A stretch of DNA of 64,000 nucleotides, taken from Rhodococcus pseudokoreensis. Its GTDB lineage: Bacteria > Actinomycetota > Actinomycetes > Mycobacteriales > Mycobacteriaceae. How positions within the stretch are numbered: position 1 is the first letter of the stretch; each line of letters starts with the position of its first letter. The notes below the pieces were generated by a model. The model was not told the origin of the DNA, did no database searches, and saw nothing but the letters and a program-made list of their open reading frames with translations. Made by a program: the position numbers and the translations under genes. Below are positions 43,073-50,377 of the stretch, one piece after another. The stretch spans positions 2,666,001 through 2,730,000 of the forward strand of contig NZ_CP070619.1 of assembly GCF_017068395.1 (NCBI RefSeq), given 5' to 3'.

Positions 43073-44896
43073 ATGGCTCTGTGGCGCCTGATTCGATCGG
43101 CTCCGGGTTGGCTCTTCCCGCTCGCCGCCGGCCTCCTCATGCTGTTCCTGCCGGAATTCGGTCTGAGCTTCGCGCTGTCGCGGCAGGTGCAACTCGCCTG
43201 CATCCTCGCGCTGGTCGTCAGCGGCCTCAATCTCAGCCTCGGCTACGCGGGGGAACTCGCGCTCGGCCAGGCCGCGATGTACGCGGCCGGGGCGTATACC
43301 GCCGGGCTCATGTCGATCGCCGGATACACGGACATCGTGCTGCAGTTGACCGTCTCGGGCCTGGTCGCGCTCGCGGTCGGGATCGTCACCGGAATTCCGG
43401 GATTGCGGCTCGGCAGTTGGTCATTGGCGATGACCTCGTTCTTCCTCGTTCTGCTCGTCCCGGACATCATCGCCGTCTTCGGAGAGACCACCGGCGGCCG
43501 CAACGGGCTCAGCGGCATCGAACCGGCCACCCTGTTCGGTGAGGCGATCGACTCCGACCGGTTCTACCTGGTGGTCGTCATCGTCGCGATCCTCTGGTTC
43601 GCGGTCCTGCGCAACCTGGTGGTCTCCCGGCACGGCATCGCGTTCCGCACCCTCAAACAGAGCCCCGTCCTCGCGTCTTCGGTGGGCATCTCGGTGTTCC
43701 GGATGAAGCTTCTCGGTTATGCGATCGGCGCCTTCCCCGCGGGCCTCGCGGGCGCCCTGTTCGCGAACATCGACATGTACGTCTCCCCCGAGGCGTTCGG
43801 ATTCACGTTCGCGACAGCAGTTCTCGCGGCGTGCATCCTCGGGGGTGCGACCAGCGTCTACGGCGCGGCGGTCGGGGCCGCGATCATGCAACTCGGCCCG
43901 AACCAGTCGTCCGAGTTCCAGCAGTACGCCCTCGTCTTCTACGGCGGATTCCTGATCCTCGGCGGCGTCCTCCTCAGTGGTGGCCTCGCGAAGGTCGCCA
44001 AGCAGGCGACGGCGCGGTTGGACCGCGCAGCGGGCCTGACCGGCCGCGGAACACGCGCCCGCCCCGGAGACACGGATCGACCGGCGATGGAACCGATGCC
44101 GGGTCGGGCGCTCGTGGTCGACGGCATCTCGAAGGCGTTCGGCGGCAACCAGGCCCTCGACAGCGCGTCGCTGCGAGCGGAACCGGGCAGCATCACCGCA
44201 CTGATCGGACCGAACGGCTCGGGCAAGACCACGATGCTGAACATGATCTGCGGGTTCTACCGCCCCGACAGCGGGCGAATCCTGATCGGTGACACCGAGG
44301 TCCAGGGCAAGGCGCCGGAACGGGTCGCCGGCTGCGGCGTGGCCCGCACGTTCCAGACACCCGACATCCCCGACGGCGTCACCGTCCTCGAGGCCGTGGC
44401 CTCCGGTCGATACAGCACCGACCGGGTATCGATGCTCTCGACCGTGCTGCGGCTTCCCCGCCATCACAGGGTCCGCGCCGCCGACATCGCCGAGGCCGAA
44501 CGCGCACTCGACGTCGTGGGACTGTCGCATCTACGCGACGAGACCGCGACCGCACTCCCCCTGGGAATGCGGAGGCTGCTCGAGGTCGCCCGCTCGGTGG
44601 TCGCCGAACCGCGGGTCCTGCTGCTCGACGAGGTCGCGTCCGGCCTCGACGAGGACGAAGTGGAACGCCTCGCCGGCCTGATCCGGCAACTTCGCGACGC
44701 CGGCTGCACGATCGTGCTGGTCGAGCACAACTTCCGCCTGGTACTGGCGCTCGCCGACACCATCGTCGTGCTCGCCCAGGGACGCGTGATCGCCGAAGGT
44801 CCGCCGTCCGAGATCGAACACAACCCTCGCGTACTCAGCGAATACCTCGGCGTCGTCGCCGAGGACACGGAACTGGCCGGAGAGGCGACCTCATGA
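43073..44896 (+). CDS. Fused LivM permease-LivG ATPase
   Basis: This 607-residue protein joins a LivM permease (residues 1-310, about nine hydrophobic segments, NLSLGYAGELALGQAAMYAA near 52) to a LivG ATPase (about 345-600; Walker A GPNGSGKTTMLN near 382, Walker B VLLLDEVASGLD near 520). The ABC signature reads LPLGMRR where LSGG is usual. The short linker (GLTGRGTRARPGD) shows fusion without gap. The fusion keeps pore and motor in fixed stoichiometry. It overlaps the LivF gene by 4 bp. Confidence 0.9.
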   Translation: MALWRLIRSAPGWLFPLAAGLLMLFLPEFGLSFALSRQVQLACILALVVSGLNLSLGYAGELALGQAAMYAAGAYTAGLMSIAGYTDIVLQLTVSGLVALAVGIVTGIPGLRLGSWSLAMTSFFLVLLVPDIIAVFGETTGGRNGLSGIEPATLFGEAIDSDRFYLVVVIVAILWFAVLRNLVVSRHGIAFRTLKQSPVLASSVGISVFRMKLLGYAIGAFPAGLAGALFANIDMYVSPEAFGFTFATAVLAACILGGATSVYGAAVGAAIMQLGPNQSSEFQQYALVFYGGFLILGGVLLSGGLAKVAKQATARLDRAAGLTGRGTRARPGDTDRPAMEPMPGRALVVDGISKAFGGNQALDSASLRAEPGSITALIGPNGSGKTTMLNMICGFYRPDSGRILIGDTEVQGKAPERVAGCGVARTFQTPDIPDGVTVLEAVASGRYSTDRVSMLSTVLRLPRHHRVRAADIAEAERALDVVGLSHLRDETATALPLGMRRLLEVARSVVAEPRVLLLDEVASGLDEDEVERLAGLIRQLRDAGCTIVLVEHNFRLVLALADTIVVLAQGRVIAEGPPSEIEHNPRVLSEYLGVVAEDTELAGEATS

Positions 44897-45630
44897 GCGA
44901 GCAGACGACGACACCGCTGCTGAGTCTGCGGAACGTGCAGTCCGGGTACGGCGACCTGCGGGTGGTGTGGGACGTCTCGCTGGACGTGTGGCCCGGCAAG
45001 GTCACCGCACTGCTCGGCCGGAATGGCGCGGGGAAGACCAGCACCCTGCGTGCCATCTCGGGACTGAACCGGGTGTCCGCCGGGACGATCGAGTTCGACG
45101 GCCGCGACATCGCGAAGGTGGCGCCGCACCGGCGGGTCCGCCAGGGAATGGCCTATGTGCAGGAGGGGAAGCGGGTCTTCCACCGGCAGACCGTGGAACA
45201 GAACCTGATTCTCGGCGGGTACGTCCGCAGGATGAGACGGTCGGCCGTCCGAGAAGAGGTGGAGCGGATCTACGACCTGTTCCCCGTCCTCGGCGCGAAA
45301 CGCGGCCTGCTCGCCGGTGCGATGTCCGGCGGGCAGCAGCAGATGCTGGCGATCGGGCAGGCGCTGATGGCGAAACCCACCCTGCTACTGCTCGACGAGC
45401 CGTCCGGCGGGCTGGCGCCCGTGATCGTCGGCGAAGTCATGGAACGCGTGAGCACCCTCAAGGAGGCCGGGCTGGCGGTCCTGCTCGTCGAGCAGGCGGT
45501 CGACGCCGCGATGAGCGTGGCCGATCACGTCACCGTCCTCGACGTCGGACGCGTCGTCATGGATGCGGATGCGGGTGCGATCGACGACAGGGCGGTGATC
45601 CGGGACGCCTACTTCGGGCGCGTCGGCTGA
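44893..45630 (+). CDS. LivF-type ABC ATPase
   Basis: The 245-residue ATPase has Walker A GRNGAGKTST near residue 37, a LivF-type QEGKRVFHRQTVEQNL segment, signature MSGGQQQMLAIGQALM near 144, and Walker B LLLLDEPSGGLAP near 164. It pairs with the ATPase half of the LivMG fusion. It ends the operon and converges on the TetR-family gene with a 5-bp gap. Confidence 0.9.
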   Translation: MSEQTTTPLLSLRNVQSGYGDLRVVWDVSLDVWPGKVTALLGRNGAGKTSTLRAISGLNRVSAGTIEFDGRDIAKVAPHRRVRQGMAYVQEGKRVFHRQTVEQNLILGGYVRRMRRSAVREEVERIYDLFPVLGAKRGLLAGAMSGGQQQMLAIGQALMAKPTLLLLDEPSGGLAPVIVGEVMERVSTLKEAGLAVLLVEQAVDAAMSVADHVTVLDVGRVVMDADAGAIDDRAVIRDAYFGRVG

Positions 45631-45635
45631 GGAGG

Positions 45636-46289
45636 CTAGCCGCCGAGGCGGCGGAACACGAGACGGACCGCGAGCCCCAGGTGGGCCATCACCTCGTCCA
45701 CCGAGATGCGGCCCGCCACCCAGGACACCAGGCTCGACATCCAGACGTCGCCGATCACGCGGATCGCGTTCAACTGGTCGTCGGAGATCTGCTCGACACC
45801 GATGGTCTTGGCGAACATCTCCGTCATCAGGGCGCCGAACGCATCCAGTTCGGCCGACGCCGACGCGTCCGCGAACATGAACGCCCGCACGAGGGCCTCG
45901 TACCGCGGCCGGTCCTTCTCCAGGACTTCGGTGTTCTTCCGGAGGACGAACAGGATCCGCTCGGACGGTGTGTCGCCGGGGATCGCGACGTTCTCGAACC
46001 GGGACCGCATGCCCTCGAACACCATCAGCAGGCCCATCACCAGCATGTGGTTCTTCGACGGGAAGTAGCGGTACACGGTGCCCAGCGCGACGCCCGCCCG
46101 ATCCGCGATGGCCCGCATCTGCACGGCGTCGTACCCGCCCTCGGACGCCAGTTCCATCGCCGCGGCGACGATCCGCTGGTACCGCTCCCGCTGCGGGGCC
46201 TTGGCCCCACGCGAGGGCAGCTGCCCGTTGCGGAGCAACGACAACAGCCCGTCGCGGCCCGCCGTCAGCGGCTCTTCAGCAGTGCTCAT
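45636..46289 (-). CDS. KstR-like TetR-family regulator
   Basis: ATG 46289 gives a 217-residue TetR protein. The HTH (YDAVQMRAIADRAGVALGTV then YRYFPSKNHML near residue 64) and the C-terminal pattern RAFMFADASASAELDAF, then NAIRVIGDVWMSSLVSWVAG, closely follow KstR, the repressor of cholesterol catabolism in mycobacteria and rhodococci. The N-terminus has a 30-residue extension. It converges on the ABC operon, which suggests control of that transporter. It is more likely a KstR paralog than KstR itself, because no steroid genes are adjacent. Confidence 0.75.
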   Translation of the reverse strand: MSTAEEPLTAGRDGLLSLLRNGQLPSRGAKAPQRERYQRIVAAAMELASEGGYDAVQMRAIADRAGVALGTVYRYFPSKNHMLVMGLLMVFEGMRSRFENVAIPGDTPSERILFVLRKNTEVLEKDRPRYEALVRAFMFADASASAELDAFGALMTEMFAKTIGVEQISDDQLNAIRVIGDVWMSSLVSWVAGRISVDEVMAHLGLAVRLVFRRLGG

Positions 46290-46337
46290 GGACGTCAGCC
46301 TAGCGACAGCCACTTCGCCGGCGTCGCGCGACGCTAA

Positions 46338-46389
46338 CCCCACGTGAGTGCGAAAGTGTGCAGGAACACACTTTCGCACTCACGTGGGG
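46338..46389. terminator. Perfect 23-bp palindrome of the CACGTGAGTG repeat family
   Basis: Perfect 23-bp arms (46338-46360 and 46367-46389) enclose the loop CAGGAA. The arm reads CCCCACGTGAGTGCGAAAGT, related to the hairpin at 10820. It lies downstream of the tRNA operon and its intrinsic terminator, and upstream of the TetR gene. A cruciform or second terminator is possible. Confidence 0.75.
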
Positions 46390-46401
46390 TGGGAACGAAA
46401 A

Positions 46402-46436
46402 AAACTCCGCTGTCGACGTTCTCGACAACGGAGTTT
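46402..46436 (-). terminator. Intrinsic terminator of the tRNA operon
   Basis: On the minus strand a 15-bp stem with one mismatch (46402-46416, 46422-46436; loop 46417-46421) is followed by a run of seven T. It begins 11 bp after the 3' end of tRNA-Phe. This is a canonical Rho-independent terminator. Confidence 0.88.
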
Positions 46437-46446
46437 CTGTGAATCG

Positions 46447-46523
46447 TGGTGGCCAGGGCCGGGATCGAACCGGCGACCTTCCGCTTTTCAGGCGGACGCT
46501 CGTACCAACTGAGCTACCTGGCC
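46447..46523 (-). tRNA. tRNA-Phe (GAA)
   Basis: The minus strand gives a full cloverleaf: acceptor GGCCAGG/CCTGGCC, D-arm GCTCAGTTGGTACGAGC, anticodon loop CTGAAAA (GAA), T-arm with GGTTCGATCC, and an encoded CCA. It is the last tRNA of the Glu-Asp-Phe cluster. Confidence 0.96.
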
Positions 46524-46554
46524 GGACGGCACCCGAACCGAATGCCTATCGCAT

Positions 46555-46585
46555 TGTGTTGCCGATACCGAGTATCGGCAACACA
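46555..46585 (-). other. Hairpin between tRNA-Asp and tRNA-Phe
   Basis: Perfect 14-bp arms (46555-46568 and 46572-46585) with a 3-nt loop lie just 3' of tRNA-Asp. There is no T-run, so it may be a processing or attenuation structure in the tRNA precursor and not a full terminator. Confidence 0.6.
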
Positions 46586-46589
46586 CTTG

Positions 46590-46663
46590 CGACCCTGACG
46601 GGACTCGAACCCGCGACCTCCGCCGTGACAGGGCGGCGCGCTAACCAACTGCGCCACAGGGCC
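46590..46663 (-). tRNA. tRNA-Asp (GTC)
   Basis: Full cloverleaf on the minus strand: acceptor GGCCCTG/CAGGGTC, anticodon loop CTGTCAC (GTC), T-loop GGTTCGAGTCC. CCA is not encoded. Confidence 0.96.
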
Positions 46664-46758
46664 TTGCTTTTCCTGCTGTGCCTTACAAGTGTAAAGCGTT
46701 ACTGCGTGTCACTTTTACTGCCGTCGAACCATACCGCATGCTCGACACCGGTCAAACG

Positions 46759-46831
46759 TACCCCCTACGGGATTCGAACCCGCGCTACCGCCTTGAAAGG
46801 GCGGCGTCCTAGGCCGCTAGACGAAGGGGGC
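46759..46831 (-). tRNA. tRNA-Glu (TTC)
   Basis: Full cloverleaf on the minus strand: acceptor GCCCCCT/AGGGGGT, anticodon loop CTTTCAA (TTC), T-loop GGTTCGAATCC. It is the first tRNA of the cluster. Confidence 0.95.
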
Positions 46832-46929
46832 CCGTCGGATCTCTCCGAACCAGTACCTCAACGGCGTTCCGTTGGGAGCTTGGATAGCTTAGGACACGGA
46901 TCGAGAATTTCCCAAATCGCCAGGTCAGA

Positions 46930-47586
46930 CTACGAATCGGGCAGTTCTGACGTGAAATCCGGCCATCCGTCCCTCGCAAACTTCTCCAGCCACTCGAGTG
47001 AAGCCATCGCCTCGAGGATCACCTCGAGCGATTCGACGAACCGTGCGCCGAGGTCGCCCTCCAGCGCGGTCATGTCGGACATGTACCGCTGGCCGGCGAG
47101 AGACGCCGCCAGGACCCGGGTGAACTTCTCCGGGTCGGCATCGGCGCGCAACGACCCGTCCCGCTGGGCGCGGATCGCGAACTCGTGCGCGGTTCGCCCC
47201 CACACCTGCGAGCCGACGGACCGCACGTCCGGGTAGAACTCGGGTTCGACGATCAGCCGGAACTCGGCCCGCACGATGACGCTCGAATGGAACAGCTTCG
47301 CCAGGTCGATCACGAAACCGTGCAGAGCCTCGAAGGGCCCGATGTCCGTGCGACTCGTCCACCTGTCGGTCAGGGCGGTGAATTGCTCCACCCCGGACTG
47401 GAGGACGGCGCGGGCGAGTTCCTCCTTCGATTGGAAGTGGAAGTACATCGCTCCCTTGGTGGCGTTCGAGCCTTCGAGGATCGTGTTGACCGACGCCGCC
47501 GCATAGCCGCGCTTCGCGAACTCGATCGCGGCCGACTCCACCAGTGCAGCGCGAGTGCGTCGCGCACGCTCCTGCTGACGTGCCAT
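46930..47586 (-). CDS. Gamma-butyrolactone-receptor-like TetR regulator
   Basis: ATG 47586 gives a 218-residue protein. Its N-terminus follows the ArpA/ScbR autoregulator receptors: MARQQERARRTRAALVESAA, GYAAASVNTI, then SNATKGAMYFHFQSKEELA with the recognition helix and the characteristic YFHF. The ligand domain keeps the Trp in DRWTSRTD. No afsA/scbA-like synthase is in the window. The 328-bp upstream region is AT-rich with palindromes, suggesting autoregulation. It lies between the tRNA cluster and tRNA-Lys. An orphan receptor sensing foreign or distant signals is possible. Confidence 0.75.
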   Translation of the reverse strand: MARQQERARRTRAALVESAAIEFAKRGYAAASVNTILEGSNATKGAMYFHFQSKEELARAVLQSGVEQFTALTDRWTSRTDIGPFEALHGFVIDLAKLFHSSVIVRAEFRLIVEPEFYPDVRSVGSQVWGRTAHEFAIRAQRDGSLRADADPEKFTRVLAASLAGQRYMSDMTALEGDLGARFVESLEVILEAMASLEWLEKFARDGWPDFTSELPDS

Positions 47587-47914
47587 GACGGTGAATCCCT
47601 CTCCCAAATGTAGTAACCCCCGCTTTCGCCCTACAGTGGCGAGCTTGGAGCCATACATAACAGTATCCCTGTTTTGAAAATAGCGACACAGCATTCTTAA
47701 GATCATCAAAACTTCTGAAAAACAAACTTGAAGTCTGTTATGGGGCCGGAATCGGACCGCTGCCGAAAACACACCAAGTGGTATAATTTGGATCGGCTCG
47801 GGTGCGCTGCAGGGGGTGCGCACCCGAGCCGACCCTTTCGATCCCCCGGGCGGCGCGCCGTGGCGGGGGTGCTGTTCTCCCGGTCACCGTCTGCGCACTA
47901 GACTCTGGCCCCGC
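47587..47914. promoter_or_regulatory. AT-rich intergenic region with promoter and strong hairpin
   Basis: This 328-bp gap has no supported gene. Bases 47640-47790 are notably AT-rich for this genome. TATAAT at 47782-47787 is a perfect -10 hexamer reading rightward. Six bases later a perfect 15-bp stem begins (47793-47807 and 47818-47832), so a transcript from it would fold at its 5' end. It could be the tRNA-Lys promoter with a structured leader, or a very short RNA. Confidence 0.45.
47659..47673. promoter_or_regulatory. Possible autoregulator operator (ARE-like)
   Basis: AACAG (47659-47663) and CTGTT (47669-47673) form a short palindrome within ACATAACAG-N5-CTGTTTTGA, upstream of the receptor gene. 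Size and AT-rich flanks resemble ARE sites but the match is partial. Confidence 0.35.
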
Positions 47915-47987
47915 GCCCCTATAGCTCAGTTGGTAGAGCTACGGACTTTTAATCCGCAGGTCGTAGGTTCGAGCCCTACTGGGGGCA
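47915..47987 (+). tRNA. tRNA-Lys (TTT), integration site of the island
   Basis: Full cloverleaf: acceptor GCCCCTA/TGGGGGC, D-arm GCTCAGTTGGTAGAGC, anticodon loop CTTTTAA (TTT), T-arm GTAGGTTCGAGCCCTAC. The 3' half from the anticodon loop onward belongs to the attL repeat, so integration keeps the tRNA intact. CCA is not encoded. The original downstream hairpin (CCTGACCAGGA/TCCTGGTCAGG, 47992-48015) could be its terminator. Confidence 0.96.
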
Positions 47988-49363
47988 CCGTCCTGACCAG
48001 GAACATCCTGGTCAGGCAGTGCAATGAAGACGTCCGGATTGGCGGGAGTGGTCACAAAGTGGTCACGCCCGCCTTTCTGGTCCCTGCTGAAACGGGGTAC
48101 GAGGCCGGCCGCAGCCTCTGCCGCCTTCGAGTCCACACCGGCGAGCAGATGGCTGTATGTGTCCGCGGTGATGGCGATCGATGAGTGCCCGAGACGCTTG
48201 GACACGATCGTCAGGTCGACGCCGGCGGCGAGGAGCAGTGACGCCTGGCCGTGGCGAAGGTCGTGCAGACGGATCGAACGGACACCGGCCGCCTTCGTCA
48301 GCTTGTTGAACTGGTCCGTGACCATCTGCGGCGGGTACGGATCCCCGTTCTCCCGGGCGAACACCAGGCCGTGGTGCACGTAGGCGCTCCCCCACTGCCC
48401 CCGTTCGAGCTCCTGAGCGAAGCGGTGGGCGAGCAGAACACCAGCCGTGTGCTGATCGATACCAACCACACGATCCTCACCGCTGGCGGTCTTGGGCTTC
48501 CCGAACTGAAACTGCCGGTGTTCCCCCTTGCAGAACCAGCAGGCGACACCTGTGCCGTCAATCTCCACGATCTGCTGACGCACGATGATGGTCTTGGCTT
48601 CGAGGTCGACATCCTCCCAGCGCAGGCCGCACGCTTCGCCGCGGCGAAGCCCCGTCATTGCCATCGTCTCGAACAGCGTCCCCAGCCGGTCCGTGGTCGC
48701 GTGGTCCAGGAACTTCCCGAGCTCGTCGGCTTCCCACGGCTTCACCTTCGGACGCTGAGCCCGGGGCAATTCCAGATTCTCCGCAGCGTTGAACGCCACA
48801 AGATGCTTCCGCTTCGCTGACGTGAGAGCAGAGCGCAGGGTGGCGTGGATGCGGCGGATGGTGGCCGGCGAGAGGCTCTTGGGGTTGCGTCGGGCGCCCT
48901 TGGCGATCTTCTCGCCAGGCTTCGGCGCCGTTTTCGGCTGCGCGATGTCGCGGAGGAACTTCTCCACGTGGGTGGCGCGGAGGTCGCCGAGACGTAGGCG
49001 CCCGAGGTGTGGGACCAGGTAGGCGGTCACGTGCTGCTCGTAGGACCGCAGCGTGGTCGGGCGGATGCCGGAATGCTCTTTGGCCTCCAGCCAGGAGCGG
49101 AGGTAGTCCGCCACCGTCAGCCTGTCGTCGTGGGCGATCTGGCCCGTGCCGACCTCATGGAGGAACTTCGCGAGCGCGGCCTCAGCCTCGTCACTCGACC
49201 GAAACCCCGACTTGCGAACCTGCCGGCGCTTCCCGGTGGCCGGATCCTGTCCCATGTCGGCGATGAACACCCAGCTGCCGTGGGGCTTGCGGCATGCCTT
49301 CCGCCGCCCTTTGGCGTCGTACTCGACCGAGCACTTGCACCTCTTCGACACCGAACCCTTCAT
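47939..49363 (-). CDS. int: Tyrosine site-specific integrase
   Basis: The 474-residue recombinase has an N-terminal AP2-like arm-binding domain (GSWVFIADMGQDPATGKRRQ), a SAM-like core-binding domain (near 65-165) and a C-terminal catalytic domain. The catalytic residues are visible: Arg in MTGLRRGEACGLRWEDVDLE near 240, the HDLRHGQASLLLAAG box near 377, His in RLGHSSIAI and the nucleophile Tyr in TADTYSHLLAGV near 411. The last residues (SRARTYDLRIKSP) are encoded by the tRNA-Lys repeat, with the TAG stop in chromosomal tRNA sequence at 47939-47941. The gene overlaps the repressor by 4 bp. Confidence 0.96.
   Translation of the reverse strand: MKGSVSKRCKCSVEYDAKGRRKACRKPHGSWVFIADMGQDPATGKRRQVRKSGFRSSDEAEAALAKFLHEVGTGQIAHDDRLTVADYLRSWLEAKEHSGIRPTTLRSYEQHVTAYLVPHLGRLRLGDLRATHVEKFLRDIAQPKTAPKPGEKIAKGARRNPKSLSPATIRRIHATLRSALTSAKRKHLVAFNAAENLELPRAQRPKVKPWEADELGKFLDHATTDRLGTLFETMAMTGLRRGEACGLRWEDVDLEAKTIIVRQQIVEIDGTGVACWFCKGEHRQFQFGKPKTASGEDRVVGIDQHTAGVLLAHRFAQELERGQWGSAYVHHGLVFARENGDPYPPQMVTDQFNKLTKAAGVRSIRLHDLRHGQASLLLAAGVDLTIVSKRLGHSSIAITADTYSHLLAGVDSKAAEAAAGLVPRFSRDQKGGRDHFVTTPANPDVFIALPDQDVPGQDGAPSRARTYDLRIKSP
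47944..48000 (+). repeat. attL: 57-bp direct repeat, left copy
   Basis: Identical over 57 bp to 62157-62213. It starts at the G just before the anticodon loop of tRNA-Lys and runs through the T-arm and 3' end to 13 bp past it. The CGGA-N7-TCCG anticodon stem (47942-47956) is the expected core site for a tRNA-targeting tyrosine integrase. Confidence 0.95.
48048..48066 (-). promoter_or_regulatory. Candidate integrase arm sites at attL
   Basis: Two direct copies of GTGGTCAC (48048-48055, 48059-48066) are separated by 3 bp. On the minus strand they read GTGACCAC-N3-GTGACCAC, the same unit as in the three internal 71-bp repeats. They lie inside the integrase 3' coding end. Confidence 0.6.
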
Positions 49364-49830
49364 TGGTCGCCTCTTTCTTGTTCGACGGGCGGGCCGGCCT
49401 CGTAGTCCGTTTCAGCCTTCCCGACTAGGTGGTCGAGAACCCGGCTTGTGGTGTCCCAGCTTCGCTCCAGGGCGGGGATTGATTGGTCTGCAAGGGTTTT
49501 GATCGACCGGGCCTGCTGGAGTGCGTCATTGATCAGATCGAGTTGATCGAGTACCTCATGCTGGAGAAGCGCAGGCATCTGCCCGCTTGGCCTAGCGTCC
49601 TCGATGCCGGCCAACTCGTCGATTCTTACCCGAAGGACGAGCGCCACGACCGGTGCTTCGGTCAATCTCACCGACCGCTGCCCGGTCTCGACCTTCGACA
49701 AAGTTCCCTGCGACCAGCCCAGTCCTCTGGATCGAAGCTGTTCAGCAAGCTGCCCCTGGGTCATGCCCAGCGACTCACGGAGTTCAACGATCTTGTTGCC
49801 GACCTCTTGGTCGGAATGATGTTCAGCCAC
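49360..49830 (-). CDS. XRE-family repressor
   Basis: The protein has an N-terminal Cro/CI-type HTH (GNKIVELRESLGMTQGQLAE, then SQGTLSKVETGQRSVRLTEA) and a helical C-terminal half rich in Leu and Gln that may dimerise. I prefer GTG 49830 (156 residues); ATG 49860 would place the operator TCGCAATTTGCGA inside the gene. It ends overlapping the integrase start by 4 bp, so repressor and integrase form one leftward lysogeny operon. It probably represses the rightward promoter at 49877-49905. Confidence 0.85.
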   Translation of the reverse strand: MAEHHSDQEVGNKIVELRESLGMTQGQLAEQLRSRGLGWSQGTLSKVETGQRSVRLTEAPVVALVLRVRIDELAGIEDARPSGQMPALLQHEVLDQLDLINDALQQARSIKTLADQSIPALERSWDTTSRVLDHLVGKAETDYEAGPPVEQERGDQ

Positions 49831-49842
49831 CGCTACACCGTA

Positions 49843-49918
49843 TCGCAATTTGCGAAACATGCAATACCGCGAAAAGTTGACAGGTGTTGCGAGGCGTGCT
49901 TATCTGGGTTTGCGAAAC
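49843..49918. promoter_or_regulatory. Divergent promoter-operator region of the island
   Basis: TTTGCGAAAC occurs twice, at 49849-49858 and 49909-49918, exactly 60 bp apart. The first copy is part of the perfect palindrome TCGCAA-T-TTGCGA (49843-49855). Between them lies a rightward promoter: TTGACA (49877-49882), 17 bp, TTATCT (49900-49905). The second operator copy overlaps its start point. This is the layout of a phage-type genetic switch. Confidence 0.7.
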
Positions 49919-49952
49919 ACGTGCAACTGCAAAACGCGAAATGGAGGTTGCA

Positions 49953-50201
49953 ATGCTCAGCAACTCGATCGACATGAACATCACCTGGACGCAAGAGGCG
50001 ATCGAAGGTCTCGGAGTCCGAACCGACCTGAAGACCGCACTCGGAATCTTCGGCATGGGCACGACCGCCGGATACAAGGCTGCCAAGCGTGGCGACCTGC
50101 CCTTTCCTGTCCTAACCATCGGGCGCAAGTACGTGGTCCCCGTCGCCGGCCTTCTCAAGGCGCTCGGTATCGACGCCGACGACAAGATCCCGGCCGCGTG
50201 A
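49953..50201 (+). CDS. Excisionase-like/HTH regulator
   Basis: ATG 49953 has GGAGG 5 bp ahead and gives an 82-residue protein. A winged-HTH of the MerR/Xis type is suggested by LKTALGIFGMGTTAGYKAAK followed by RGDLPFPVLTIGRKYVVPVA, the pattern by which DNA-binding domain proteins choose their target (helix, then the strand pair GRKYVVP). It is the first rightward gene opposite the repressor, where actinobacterial integrative elements and phages keep Xis or a Cro-like regulator. Longer frames upstream would overlap the promoter. Confidence 0.7.
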   Translation: MLSNSIDMNITWTQEAIEGLGVRTDLKTALGIFGMGTTAGYKAAKRGDLPFPVLTIGRKYVVPVAGLLKALGIDADDKIPAA

Positions 50202-50311
50202 CCCGGGCGAACTGCCCGCGAAATGAAGAACCCCCGGCGTTGATCTTCGCGGTTGCACCCGAGAAGCCGCCGAGGGCCTGAATTCCAACCCCCGCCAAGG
50301 AGTAAAGAATT

Positions 50312-50377
50312 ATGTACGGACAGTGTGCCACACACCCCCGACGAGTGCCGCATCTCGCCCTCGGCGGTGTGCGATGA
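50312..50377 (+). CDS. 21-codon leader-like ORF
   Basis: A short ORF (MYGQCATHPRRVPHLALGGVR) has a good ribosome-binding site (AAGGAG at 50298-50303) and its stop overlaps the next gene's ATG by 4 bp. The next gene has no better site of its own. Translational coupling is the likely role; the peptide itself is not recognisable. Confidence 0.45.
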   Translation: MYGQCATHPRRVPHLALGGVR

